A stretch of 64,000 nucleotides of DNA, taken from assembly GCF_963082655.1 (NCBI RefSeq), contig NC_081552.1, forward strand, positions 97,143,592 to 97,207,591. The letters are read 5' to 3'. The stretch comes from Stomoxys calcitrans. Lineage: Eukaryota > Arthropoda > Insecta > Diptera > Muscidae. Position 1 is the first letter of the stretch; each line of letters begins with the position of its first letter. Both the position numbers and the translations under genes were made by a program. Positions 36,717 to 48,591 of the stretch are shown piece by piece. The notes beneath the pieces were generated by a model. That model had not been told where the DNA came from. It saw only the letters and a list, made by a program, of their open reading frames with translations, and did not search any database.

Positions 36717-38308
36717 TTTATACCCTCCACCATAAGATGGGGGGTATACTAATTTCGTCATTCTGTTTGTAACTACTCGAAATATTCGTCTGAGACCCCA
36801 TAAAGTATATATATTCTTGATCGTCGTGACATTTTATGTCGATCTAGCCATGTCCGTCCGTCTGTCCGTCCGTCCGTCCGTCCGTCCGTCCGTCCGTCCG
36901 TCCGTCCGTCTGTCTGTCGAAAGCACGCTAACTTCCGAAGGAGTAAAGCTAGCCGCTTGAAATTTTGCACAAATACTTCTTATTAGTGTAGGTCGGTTGG
37001 TATTGTAAATGGGCCATATCGGTCCATGTTTTGATATAGCTGCCATATAAACCGATCTTGGGTCTTGACTTCTTGAGCCTCTAGAGTGCGCAATTCTCAT
37101 CCGATTAAAATGAAATTTTGCGCGACGTGTTTTGTTATTATATCCAACAACTGTGCCAAGTATGGTTGAAGTCGGTCTATAACCTGATATAGCTGCCATA
37201 TAAACCGATCTTGGGTCTTGACTTCTTGAGCCTCTAGAGTGCGCAATTCTCATCCGATTGGGATGAAATTTTGCACGACGTGTTTTTTAATAGTATCCAA
37301 CAACTGTGCCAAGTATGATACAAATCGGTCCATAACCTGGGATAGCTGCCATATAAACCGATCTTGGTTCTTGACATCTGTGCCAAGTATGGTTGAAGTC
37401 GGTCCATAACCTGATATAGCTGCCATATAAACCGATCTTGGGTCTTGACTTCTTGAGCCTCTAGAGTGCGAAATTCTCATCCGATTAAAATGAAATTTTG
37501 CGCGACGTGTTTTGTTATTATATCCAACAACTGTGCCAAGTATGGTTCAAATCGGTCCATAACCTGATATAGCTGCCATATAAACCGATCTTGGGTCTTG
37601 ACTTCTTGAGCCTCTAGAGTGCGCAATTCTCATCCGATTGAAATGAAATTTGGCACGAAATATTTCGTTATGATATCCAATAACTGTGCCAAGTATGGTT
37701 GAAATCGGTCCATAACCTGATATAGCTGTCATATAAACAGATCTGGGGATTTGACTTCTTGAGCTTCTAGAGGCCGCAATTCCTCTCCGATTTGGCTGAA
37801 ATTTTGCATGACGTATTTTATTTTTACTTTCAACAACTGTGTCAAATAAAGTTCAAATCGGTTCATAACCTGATATAGCTGCTATATAAACCTATCTGGG
37901 ATCTTGACTTCTTGACCCCTAGAGGTCGCAATTATTATCCGATATGCCTGAAATTTTGTACGACGGATCCTCTCATGACCATCAACAAACGTGTTTATTA
38001 TGGTCTGAATCGGTCTATAGCCCGATACAGATCCCGTATAAATCGCTCTCTCTATTTTACTTCGTGAGCCCCAATGGGCGCAATTCTTGTACGAATTGGC
38101 TGAAATTATACACAGGTCTCCAACATATAATCTAATTGTGATCCGAACCGGACCATATCTTGATATCGTTTTAATAGCAGAGCAATTCTTTTCTTATATC
38201 CTTTTTTGCCTAAGAAGAGATTCCGGGAAAAGAACTCGACAAATGCGATCCATGGTGGAGGGTATATAAGATTCGGCCCGGCCGAACTTAGCACGCTTTT
38301 ACTTGTTT
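36717..38308 (+). mobile_element. HINE family B with expanded GTCY tract
   Basis: Complete copy from TATACCCTCCACCATAAG to the hairpin near 38275 and TTTTACTTGTTT. About seven central repeats, one with an internal deletion near 37375 where gttcttgacatctgtgcc joins two units. Confidence 0.85.
36852..36919 (+). repeat. (GTCY)n microsatellite of a HINE
   Basis: About 68 bp of GTCC/GTCT tetranucleotides, among the longest such tracts here. The (GTCY)n proto-microsatellite is a hallmark of mini-me/DINE-1 elements. Other copies range from 2 to about 17 units, so the tract expands after insertion. Confidence 0.85.
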
Positions 38309-39206
38309 GATATTCATATTGTCTCAATTGGTAAATATGCACTGCCAGGGTTTTTGGGGGGTGGGGAGGCGCCTCAGATACCAAGGAATACATTATTTTT
38401 ATATCAGACGAACAGAACCGTGCCCGCTCCTCCGCGTCTTCTTTTACTTTATATGTAACAAAATTATCCTTGAAATAATTATTTTCAACAATAAAAAAGC
38501 TTTTAATAAAATACTTTGCTACTAAAGTAGTATATGTGTTTCACTTGACTAACAGTATAACAATAGAAATGACTTTATCTGAATATCCTATGATCATTAT
38601 TGGTCTGTAAATTCGCTCGGAGGTTTCAGGGTCATCTAATTTTGGATGTTAGGTGTACTCCATTCACAAAGACTTTATTTGAGCCCGACGTTCTCATAGG
38701 GATTTTGGCAGTGGAAGCCCCATATTAACTTGATCGGTATATACAAATGATCGGTAATTCTTGTTTGCGATGTGTTTTGGGGACCCAAGAAACACTTAGT
38801 CCCACAATTGGTTATCAGATTCGGGTTTCTTGGACCCAACTTTCAATACCATATTATTGGGTTGCCCAAAAAGTAATTGCGGATTTTTCATATAGTCGGC
38901 GTTGACAAATTTTTTCACAGCTTGTGACTCTGTAATTGCATTTTTCTTCTGTCAGTTATCAGCTGTTACTTTTAGCTTGCTTAAGAAAAAAAGTGTAAAA
39001 AAAGTATATTTGATTAAAGTTCATTCTAAGTCTTATTAAAAATGCATTTACTTTCTTTCTTTTGGGCAATCCAATAGTATTCTACTCTCCAATACCTTTC
39101 ATTTGATAACCATATTGTTCCGATCGGTCAACCTTGATTTTGGGTGGTGTTGTTTGGGTAACAGGGGAGGTCCACCCCTTCCAATATCAACAAATTATAA
39201 AGCCTA
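38309..39206 (-). mobile_element. Helitron-like family C pieces carrying a MITE
   Basis: A short C fragment (38309-38398) is followed by a minus copy whose 3' end reads gaaccgtgcccgctcctccgc. It is interrupted by the MITE and resumes at 39075 with ctctccaatacctttcatttg, ending just before the next CTAGCTGACC at 39207. Confidence 0.6.
38867..39074. mobile_element. Mariner-type MITE, right terminus decayed
   Basis: 208-bp relative of the MITE at 7549, beginning TTGGGTTGCCCAAAAAGTAA with TA on both sides (38865-38866 and 39075-39076). At the right end only TTTTGGGCAATCCAA survives; the GCGGATTTT part of the inverted repeat is lost. Confidence 0.8.
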
Positions 39207-39335
39207 CTAGCTGACCCGGGCCCGCTCCGCTACGCCTTCTTTTACTTTATATGGAACAAAAGTTTCCTTGGAATGTTTATTTTCGAAGATCTTTTAGTGA
39301 AATACCACGCTAACTTGACTAAGAGTTAAACAAAA

Positions 39336-40829
39336 CAAGTAAAAGCGTGCTAAGTTCGGCCGGGCCGAATCTTATATACCCTCCACCATGGATCGCATTT
39401 GTCGAGTTCTTTTCCCGGCATCTCTTCTTAGGCAAAACAAAAAAGGATATAAGAAAAGAGTTGCTCTGCTATTAAAACGATATCAAAATATGGTCCGGTT
39501 CGGATAACAATTTCAGCCAATTCGTATAAGAATTGCGCCCATTGGGGCTCACGAAGTAAAATAGAGAGATCGATTTATATGGGAGCTGTATCGGGCTATA
39601 GACCGATTCAGACCATAATAAACACGTATGTTGATGGTCGTGAGAGGATCCGTAGTACAAAATTTCAGGCAAATCGGATAATAATTGCGACCTCTAGAGG
39701 CTCAAGAAGTCAAGATGCCAGATCGGTTTATATGGCAGCTATATCAGGTTATGAACCGATTTGAACCTTATTTGACACAGTTGTTGAAAGTAAAAATAAA
39801 ATACGTCGTGCAAAATTTCAGGCAAATTGGATAGGAATTGCACCCTCTAGAAGCTCAAGAAGTCAAATCCCCAGATCTGTTTATATGACAGCTATTAGGT
39901 TATGGACCGATTTGAACCATACTTGGCACAGTTGTTGGATATCATAACGAAATACTTCGTGCAAAAATTCATTCAAATCCGATAAGAATTGTGCCCTCTA
40001 GAGGCTCAAGAAGTCAAGACCCAAGATCGGTTTATATGGCAGCTATATCAGGTTATGAACCGATTTTAACCATACTTGGCACAGTTGTTGGGTATCATAA
40101 CAAAACACGTCGTGCGAAATTCCAATCCAATCGGATAAGAATTGCGCCCTCTAGAGGCTCAAGAAGTCAAGACCCAAGATCGGTTTATATGGCAGCTATA
40201 TCAGGTTATGAACCGATTTGAACCATACTTGGCACAGTTGTTGAACGTCATAACAAAACACGTCGTGCAAAATTTCATTCTGATCGGATAAGAATTGCGC
40301 ACTCTAGAGGCTCAAGAAGTCAAGACCCAAGATCGGTTTATATGGCAGCTATATCAGGTTATTTTCCGATTTGAACCATACTAGACACAGTTGTTGGATA
40401 TCAGAACAAAACACGTCGTGCAAAATTTCATTCCAATCGGATAAGAATTGCGCACTCTAGGGGCTCTAGAAGTCAAGACCCAAGATCGGTTTATATGGCA
40501 GCTATATCAAAACATGGACCGATATGGTCCATTTACAATACCAACCGACCTACACTAATAAGAAGTATTTGTGCAAAATTTCAAGCGGCTAGCTTCACTC
40601 CTTCGGAAGTTAGCGTGCTTTCGACAGACAGACGGACGGACGGACGGACGGACGGACGGAGGGGCGGACGGACGGACGGACAGACGGACGGACATGGCTA
40701 GATCGACATAAAATGTGACGACGATCAAGAATATATATACTTTATGGGGTCTCAGACGAATATTTCGAGTAGTTACAAACAGAATGACGAAATTAGTATA
40801 CCCCCCATCTTATGGTGGAGGGTATAAAA
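39336..40829 (-). mobile_element. HINE family B inside family C
   Basis: Complete copy: left aacaagtaaaagcgtgc with hairpin, right ATGGTGGAGGGTATAAAAA. GTCY tract at about 40624-40692, including one GGGGC interruption. Some early sequence differs (tttcggataacaattt deletion near 39500). Confidence 0.85.
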
Positions 40830-42633
40830 AGGGCCTTTATCTGAATCCCATATGATCTTTATTGGTCTACGAATTTAAGTTTGGATGTAAGGTGTACTCC
40901 ATTCTTAAAATACTCCATTTTAGCCCGACATTCTCATGATTTCTGATTTAGTGGTGTTTTCGGGGGAGAGGTGGTCTCCCAGATACTTGGCCCTGAAAAA
41001 ATATCAGCATCGTGCTCTTCTCTCAAATACCATTTATTTAAACCCCATATTGCCATTGGCTTAAGAGGAGTTTACAGGATGAGGCGTCCCCCAAACACAT
41101 GGGTTATCAAATTCGTTTTCTAATCTCAAATACCTTTTATTTGAGCCACATATTGGCATGGTCAAAAATTTTTTTCCCTGTGGGGGTGTTTTGGGAAAGG
41201 GGTGATGCCCTAAATACATGGTCCTACATTTGGATATCAAATTCGTATTCTACTCCCAAGTACCTTTATTTGAGCCCCATATTGCGATGGTCAGTAAAAA
41301 ATTGCTGCTTGTGGGGTATTTTGGGAAAGGGGTAGACCCCCAGAAAATTGGTCCAAAAAATGGGTATCAATTCTTGCTCTACCCCCGATACCTTTCATTT
41401 AAGCTCCACATTGATATAGTCGGTAAATATGCTTGGGGATTGGGTTGGTCCCCCAAACACTAAGCCCGGAAAATATATCAGCAACGTGCTCTATTCTCAT
41501 ATATCTATATTACATTTATTTGAACCCCAAATTGCCGTTGCCCTCAAAATTGGATATCAAATTGGTTTTCTAATCTCATTTAAACTCCTTATTGCAAAAG
41601 TAAACAAGTATGTCCGGTTTGGAGTATTGGCCCTAAAAACCATGAATATTTAGCTCCACTCTCTTTAGGACCCAAATTGTCTTGGTGAGCAAATACGTCC
41701 TATTTGGGGGTTGTTATGTCTAGCGGCACGTCCGCTAGACATTTGGCCCCTAATGTTGATATCAGAGACGTGGTCTACTCCCACATACCTTTATTTGAGC
41801 CCCATATTTCCATAGTCGGCAAAAATTACCGGCTTGGGGGTGTTTTGGGGGTTGGGCGGTCACTCAGTGAGTTGGCCTTGAAAATATATATCCGATTCGT
41901 GTTGCACTTTAAAAACCCTTTTATTTGAGCCTCATATTGCAATGGTCAGAAAATGCTTACTATTTGGGTGGTGTTGTGGGGGTGGCGTGGCCTCATAGGC
42001 ACTTTTCACGAATATTGATATCAAATTCGTGCTTTACTCCCAAAGACCTTTCATTTGAGCCTCATATTGGTATGGTCGTAAATTTGTCCCCTTTGGGGGA
42101 TGTTTTTGGTGAGAGGCGGCACCCAAACACCTGGTCTCATATTTGGATATCAGATTCGAATTCTACATTCAAATACCTTTTATTTAAGCCCCATATTTCC
42201 ATGGTCAGTAAATAAGTCCAGTTTGGAGAAGGGGTGGACCCCCAGAAACGTGGTCCCACATTTGGACATCAGATTCGTATTCTACTCGCAAATACCTTTA
42301 ATTTGAATCCAATATTGCCATGGTTGTTAAATATGTCCGATTTAGGGGTGTTTTGGGGCTTGGGGTTGTCCCCCTAGCACTTGGTCCGACAATTGGATAT
42401 CAGATACGTTTTCTTATCCTACATACCTTTCATTTGAGTCCCATATTGTCATGAATGGCCTAAATATATGTTTAGTTGGTTTTAGGGTGGGACAGACCCC
42501 TAGGTACCCCATCCGAAATTTGGATAGCAAATTTTTATTTTTAGGGTACTATATTAGAGCACACAAAATTATGCTTAAATCGCACCACCCATCTCCGAGA
42601 TCCGGCGTTTCTGAGAATTAGGGTACGGGGGAG

Positions 42634-43391
42634 CAAGATCGGTTTATATGGCAGCTATATCAGGTTATGGACCGATTTGAACCATACTTGGCACAGTTGT
42701 TGGATATCATAACAAAACACGTCGTGCTAAATTTTATCCCAATTGGATAAGAATTCCGCACTCTAGAGGCTCAAGAAGTCAAGACCCAAGATCGGTTTAT
42801 ATGGCAGCTATATCAGGTTATAGACCGATTTCAACCATACTTGGCACAGTTATTGGATATCATGACAAAACACGTCGTGCCAAAATTCATTCAAATCGGA
42901 TAAGAATTGCGTCCTCTAGAGGCTCAAGAAGTCAAGACCCAAGATCGGTTTATATGGCAGCTATATCTGGTTATAAACCGATTTGAACCATACTTGGCAC
43001 AGTTGTTGGATATCAGAACAAAACACGTCGTGCAAAATTTCATTCCAATCAGATAAGAATTGCGCACTCTAGAGGCTCAAGAAGTAAAGATCCAAGATCG
43101 GTTTATATGGCAGTTATATCAAAACATGGACAGATATGGCCCATTTACAACACCAATCGACCTACACTAATAAGAAGTATTTGTGCAAAAAATCAAGCGG
43201 CTAGCTTTACTCCTTCGGAAGTTAGCGTGCTTTCGACAGACAGACGGACGGACGGACGGACATGGCTAGATCGATATAAAATGTCGCGACGATCAAGAAT
43301 ATATATACTTTATGGGGTCTCAGACGAATATTTCGAGTAGTTACAAACAGAATGACGAAATTAGTATATATCTTATGGAGGAGGGTATAAA
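42634..43391 (-). mobile_element. HINE family B, 3'-truncated, in family C
   Basis: Begins in a central repeat (caagatcggtttatatgg) without hairpin and ends with a shortened start (gaggagggtataaaaa, where tataccccccat is reduced). Lies between the two parts of a family C copy. Confidence 0.75.
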
Positions 43392-43532
43392 AATTATATA
43401 GCCTGTTTCCTTCCAGACCAACCTACACAATCTGTGAAAATTTTAAGGTAATCGGGTCAGCCGTTTTTGAGTCTATACGGCACAAAACAAACATACAAAC
43501 AAACAAACACAAATTGAATTTTATATATAAGA

Positions 43533-43953
43533 CTAGCTGACCCGGGCCCGCTCCGCAGCGCCTTCTTTTACATTATATATGGAGCAAAATTTTCTTTTAA
43601 ATATTTATTTTTGACAATTTAAGAGCTTTTAGTGAAATACCATCCTACGAAAATAGAATATTGGTTGATTAACAGTTTAACAATATGAGTGCCTTTATCT
43701 TATCTTTTATGATCTTTATTGGTCTACGAATTTAATGTAAGGAGCAGCCCGCTACTCTCATGATATCTGATTTAGGGGTGTTTTCGGGGGTGAGGTGGTC
43801 CCCCAGACACTTGACCCTAAAATAATTAAGATCAAGTTTGTATTCTACTCCCAAATACCTCTCATTTGAATCCCATACTGTCATTACCGGTTCACTTCTA
43901 TTTTAGGTGGTACTTTTGGGGTAAGGGGGAGGGTTCGCCCCTTGCGATATCAA
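43533..43953 (-). mobile_element. Helitron-like family C, 3' part
   Basis: Starts CTAGCTGACCCGGGCCCGC at 43533, directly abutting the 5' end of the previous minus copy. Truncated by HINE-B at 43954. Confidence 0.6.
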
Positions 43954-44806
43954 ACAAGTAAAAGCGTGCTAAGTTCGGCCGGGCCGAATTTTATATACCC
44001 TCCAGCATGGATAGCATTTGTCGAGCTATTGCCACGGTGTCTCTTTTGGGCAAACAAAGGCTAAAAGAAAGGAATTGCTATGTTATTGGATTAATATCAA
44101 GTTATGGTTCATTTCGGACCATAATTGAACTGAATATTGAAACCATAGTAGAAGTCATTATGTAACATACCAGCCAAATCTAGTAAGAATTGCGCACTTA
44201 AGGGCCGAAGAAGTAAAATAGGGAGATCGGTTTATAGGGGAGCTGTATTACGCTATAAACTGATTCATGCCATATTCGACACATATGTTAAAGGTCATGA
44301 GAGAAGCCGTTGTATAAAATTTCAGCCAAATACTTGCGCCCTTTAGAGGATCAAGAAGTCCAGATCCCATATCTGTTTACATGGCAGCTATATCAGGTTA
44401 TGGACCGATTTGAACTATTCTTAGCACAGTTGTTGAAAGTTATAACAAAACACCTCATACAAAATTTCAACAAAATCGGGTAATAATTCCGTCCTCTAGT
44501 GGCTTAAGAAGTCAAGTTCATATCGGTTTATATTGCAGCTATATCAGGTTATGGACCGATTTGGACTTATTCTATATCCAAATCTGAATCGATATGTTCA
44601 TTTGCAATTCTCAACGACCTACATAAATTAGAAGTATATGTCCAAATTTCAAGCGGTTAGCTTTACGGACGGAAATGGCAAGGTCGAATCAGAATGTCAA
44701 GACGATCCAGAATATATATACTTTATGGGGTCTCAGATCAATATTTCGAGGCATTACAAACGGAATGACTAGATTAGTATACCCCCATCCTATGGTGGTA
44801 GGTATA
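43954..44806 (-). mobile_element. Divergent HINE-B subfamily member
   Basis: Termini aacaagtaaaagcgtgc...TATACCCTCCAGCATGG and ...cctatggtggtaggtata, but the interior differs (tggattaatatcaagttatgg, tcaagttcatatcggtttat). The GTCY tract is nearly absent (tttacggacgg). Probably an older subfamily related to 54473-55110. Confidence 0.75.
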
Positions 44807-45981
44807 ACAAGTAAAAGCGTGCTAAGTTCGGCCGGGCCGAATCTTATCTACCCTCCACCATGGGTCGCATTTGTCGAGTTCTTTTCCAGGCATCTCTTCT
44901 TAGGCAAAAAAGGATAAAAGAAAAGATTTGCTCTGCTATTAGAGCGATATCAAGATAGGGTCCGGTTTGGACCACAATTAAATTATATGTTGGAGACCTG
45001 TGTAAAATGTCAGCCAATTCGAGTAAGAATTGCGCCCTTTGGGGGCTCAAGAAGTAAAATAGAGAGATCGATTTATATGGGAGCTGTATCGGGCTATAGA
45101 CAGATTCAGACCATAATAAACACGTATGTCGATGGTCATTAGAGGATCTGTCGTACAAAATTTCAGGCAAATCGGATAATAATTGCAACCTCTAGAGGCT
45201 CAAGAAGTCAAGATCCCAGATCGGTTTATATGGCAGCTATATCAGGTTGTGAACCGATTTGAACCTTATTTGACACAGTTGTTGAGAGTAAGAATAAAAT
45301 ACGTCACGCAAAATTTCAGCCAAATCCAATAGGAATTGCGCCCTCTAGAAGCTCAAGAAGTCAAGACCCAAGATCGGTTTATATAACAGCTATATCGATT
45401 TGAACCATACTTGGCACAGTTGTTGGATATCATAACAAAATACATCGTGCAAAAATTCATTCCAATCGGATAAGAATTGCGCCCTCTAGAGGCTCAAGAA
45501 ATCAAGACCCAAGATCGGTTTATATGACAGCTATATCGGGTTATGGAGCGATTTGAACCATACTTGGCACAGTTGTTGGATATCATAACGAAACACGTCG
45601 TGCCAAAAATCATTCAAATCGGATAAGACTTGCGCTCTCTAGAGGCTCAAGAAGTCAAGACCCAAGATCGGTTTATATGGCAGCTATATCAAAACATGGA
45701 CCGATATGGCCCATTTACAATACCAACTGACCTACACTAATAAGAAGTATTTGATGAAAATTTCAAACGGCTAGCTTTACTCCTTCGGAAGTTAGCGTGC
45801 TTTCGACAGACAGACGGACGGACGGACGGACGGACAGACGGACGGACTGACGGATGGGCATAAAATGTCGCGACGATCAAGAATATATATACTTTATGGG
45901 ATCTCAGACGAATATTTCGAGTAGTTACAAACAGAATGATGAAATTAGTATACCCCCCATCCTATGGTGGATGGTATAAAA
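44807..45981 (-). mobile_element. HINE family B abutting another HINE-B
   Basis: Its CTTGTT end touches the TATACC tip of the previous copy with no spacer, so it inserted at the other element's edge or they were mobilised as a pair. GTCY tract at about 45810-45855. Right end ggatggtataaaaa. Confidence 0.85.
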
Positions 45982-45989
45982 ATTGGGTT

Positions 45990-46600
45990 TGGCAAAAAAG
46001 TATGTAAATATGCCTGAATCATTCTGGAATAAAGTTATTTGAACAGATGAGTCAAAATATGAACAAAAAAATTGCGAAAATCTGCAATGAGTGGTGTGAA
46101 CCAACACAAATGCTAAAAAATCTTATATATACTGTAAAACATGGTGGAGGAAGCCTCATGGTGTTGGGATGTTTTTCTTCTTCAGGTGTTGGTAGCCTTG
46201 TAAAAATTGTAATTTAATCACTGGAAAATACTATGTAAATATTTTGGAAGAAAATCTTTATAACAGTGCGGGAGAAATGGGCTTGGGGGAGTTCATCTTT
46301 CAACAAGAAAACGAGCCCAAGCACACGAGTAAGGTCGCTAAAAAATGTTTTGAAGAAAATAACGTAGAAGAATTAGAATGGCCTGCTGAAAGCCCTGATC
46401 TAAACCCCATAGAGCATCTTTGGGTTATACTAGATGACAAAATACCGATGGAATCCAGACCAACTCTTCAAACATTTTGGGAAAAAATGCAAAGTGAAGG
46501 GAAGGGCAACAAATAATTTGAGAACCTTGCTATAAGTATGCCAAAAAGATTGGGAGAAGTCATAAATAACAAAGAGGAGCGACTCCGTACTAAATTTTAA
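45990..46600 (+). pseudogene. Tc1-like transposase, catalytic domain, inactive
   Basis: DDE-type cut-and-paste transposase of the Tc1 family. Frame pieces in order: FWNKVI*TDESKYE (first catalytic Asp kept, a stop where Trp is usual), [19 protein letters not shown], then an open frame from 46244 with FIFQQENEPKHTS and SPDLNPIEHLW. Family members read QDND in the second motif; here it is QENE, so the second catalytic Asp is replaced by Glu. The final Glu (NPIEHLW) is present. A frameshift or stop follows near 46516. With stops, frame changes and the Asp change it is non-functional. Confidence 0.7.
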
Positions 46601-46672
46601 AGCTATTTAATATTTTATAATATTTATTAGAGAAGTGTTACTTTATTTTATCACTAGAAATTATGTGATATT

Positions 46673-47352
46673 CGACAGACAGACGGACGGACGGACATGG
46701 CTAGATCGACTTAAAATGACATAACGATGAAGAATATATAGAGGCTCTATATATTTAGAGGCCCAAGAAGTCAAGACTTAAGATCGGTTTATATGACAGC
46801 TATATCAGGTTATGGACCGATTTGAACCATACTTGGCACAGTTGTAGATATCATAACAAAACATGTCGCGCAAAATTTCATTCCAATCGGATAAGAATTG
46901 CGCACTTTAGAGGATCTAGAAGTGAAGACCCAAGATATGTTTATATGGCACCTATATCAGTTTATTCACCGATTTGAAACACGTCGTGCAAAATTTCATT
47001 CCAATCGGATAAGAATTGTGCCCTCTAGAGGCTCAAGAAGTCACGACCCAAGATCGGTTTACATGGCAGCTATATCAAAACATGGACCGATATTACCCAT
47101 TTACAATACCAACCGACCTACACTAATTCGAAGTATTTATGCAAAATTTCAAGCGGCTAACTTTACTCCTTCTTAAGTTAGAGTGCTTTAGACAGACAGA
47201 CGGACGGACAGGCGAACGGACATGGCTAGATCGACATAAAATGTCGCGACGATCAAGAATATATATACTTTATGGTGTCTCAGACGAATATTTCGAGTAG
47301 TTACAAACAGAATGACGATATTAGTATACTATCCTATGGTGGAGGGTATACA
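46673..47352 (-). mobile_element. HINE family B, rearranged, inside Tc1 relic
   Basis: Contains two GTCY/TA-block segments (46675-46735 and 47190-47290) on either side of central repeats, and no hairpin. This implies an internal rearrangement. The right edge ggtggagggtata is typical. Confidence 0.7.
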
Positions 47353-47390
47353 AATATTTAAAACCGCACTTTATTTTGTCCGACAGTGTA

Positions 47391-47876
47391 TATAAATTCT
47401 TTCTCTACTTTTAAATACCTTTCATTTGATATCCATGTTGGCCCAATCACTAAATATGTATTACTGGGGATTTTTGGGGGGTGGGGAAGCCCCTCGACAT
47501 CAAGGAATAAATTTTAGTGTCAGATTTGTACTCTACTTTTAAATATTTCCCTTTTAATACCCATATTGCCCAAAGAAGGGAAAGGATTCTGTTGGGGTGT
47601 TGACCCGCCGAATACTTACGGTGAAACTTGTACACCAAGTTCGTACCATACTCTTAAATACCTTTCTTTTGATTCCTATATTGTACCAATCGGTAAACAT
47701 GTCCGTCCGGGTGGGTTTTGGGATGGGCCGTCCCCTGATTATTTGACCCAAAATTTTTATACCAATTTCGTGTTTCGTGTTTTTTTGGGTATCATAAGGT
47801 GTCATACAAAATTTCGCTTAAATCGGTGCACGTATCTCCGAGATATGGCGTTTTTAAAAATTGGGGTAAGGGTATA
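47391..47876 (-). mobile_element. Helitron-like family C, partial
   Basis: Minus-orientation units (aaatacctttcatttgatatcc, ggtaaacatgtcc) and the 5'-proximal phrase tttcgcttaaatcggtgcacgtatctccgagat, also seen at 28320 and 42565. Truncated at both ends. Confidence 0.6.
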
Positions 47877-48257
47877 ACATTGTATAGCTCCCATATAAAT
47901 CGATCTCCTGATTTGAATTCTTTAGACCATACAAGCCGCAATTTTTGTTTGTAAACATTTTGCATGTAAAGTTCGGTTGTGATTTCTAACAACTGTGTCA
48001 TATACGCTCTAAATCGGATTGTAATTTAACATAGTTCCAATATAAACTGATCTCTCGATTTGACTTCTTGAGCCCATATAAGCAACAATTTTTGTTCGAT
48101 TTTGCTGAAATTTAGCATGTAATGTTTTGTTATGACTTCCAATTCTTGTGCCAATTATGGCGGAAATCAGTCAATAACCTGATATAGCTCCCATACAAGC
48201 CGGTCTCTCGATCATCCTTGTTCGGTTCCTAGGAGCACGCTATTACTTGTTTTCTCT
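47877..48257 (+). mobile_element. Divergent HINE, 3' part
   Basis: Two central repeats with unusual sequence (acatagttccaatataaactg, catgtaatgttttgttatgact) and a decayed 3' end (gttcggttcctaggagcacgctattacttgttt). The GC hairpin has been lost. Confidence 0.6.
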
Positions 48258-48591
48258 TTATACCCTCCCTCATAGGGGCTAAACTTATTTCATCATTCCA
48301 TTTGTTATACATCGAAATATTCATCTGAGACCCATCAAATGAGGTGCTACAAACGGAATGACTTGATTAGTATACACCCATCTTATGGAGGTGGGTATAA
48401 AATTATACATGCATGTTCTTCATCGTATTGACATTCTAAGTCACTTAAGCCATGCCCGTCCGTCTGTCTAAGACACGCTAACTTTTGAAGGGATAAAGCT
48501 TTACTTTACTTTAATTGGCTATGACAGAATATTTGTTCCACTAGCCGAACGTAGAATAGCGTTCCAAGCGCCTCGATCTTCTGCGCTCATT

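Larger units (their letters stand above)
39207..43532 (-). mobile_element. Helitron-like family C split by two HINE-B copies
   Basis: 3' end ctagctgacccgggcccgct at 39208 on. The body resumes at 40830 after one HINE-B, breaks again at 42634, and resumes at 43392 with ttatatagcctgtttccttcc to its 5' end aaattgaattttatatataaga at 43532. The order of units matches the reverse of the copy at 7786-9590. Confidence 0.6.
45982..47390 (+). mobile_element. Tc1-like transposon relic
   Basis: Transposase remains (45990-46580) are followed by a tail and, beyond an inserted HINE-B, by gcactttattttgtccgacagtgta at about 47365-47390, which looks like a Tc1-type terminal repeat (reverse complement starts TACACTGTCGGACAAAATAA). 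The left terminus and the N-terminal DNA-binding domain are missing. Confidence 0.6.

Noticed and set aside
36834..37253. Repetitive peptide frames such as SRGSRSQDPRSVYMAAIS in many places
   Set aside because: The 153-bp HINE unit equals 51 codons, so the same peptide recurs in frame; each unit carries stops in every frame and the frames begin and end at random within the repeats.
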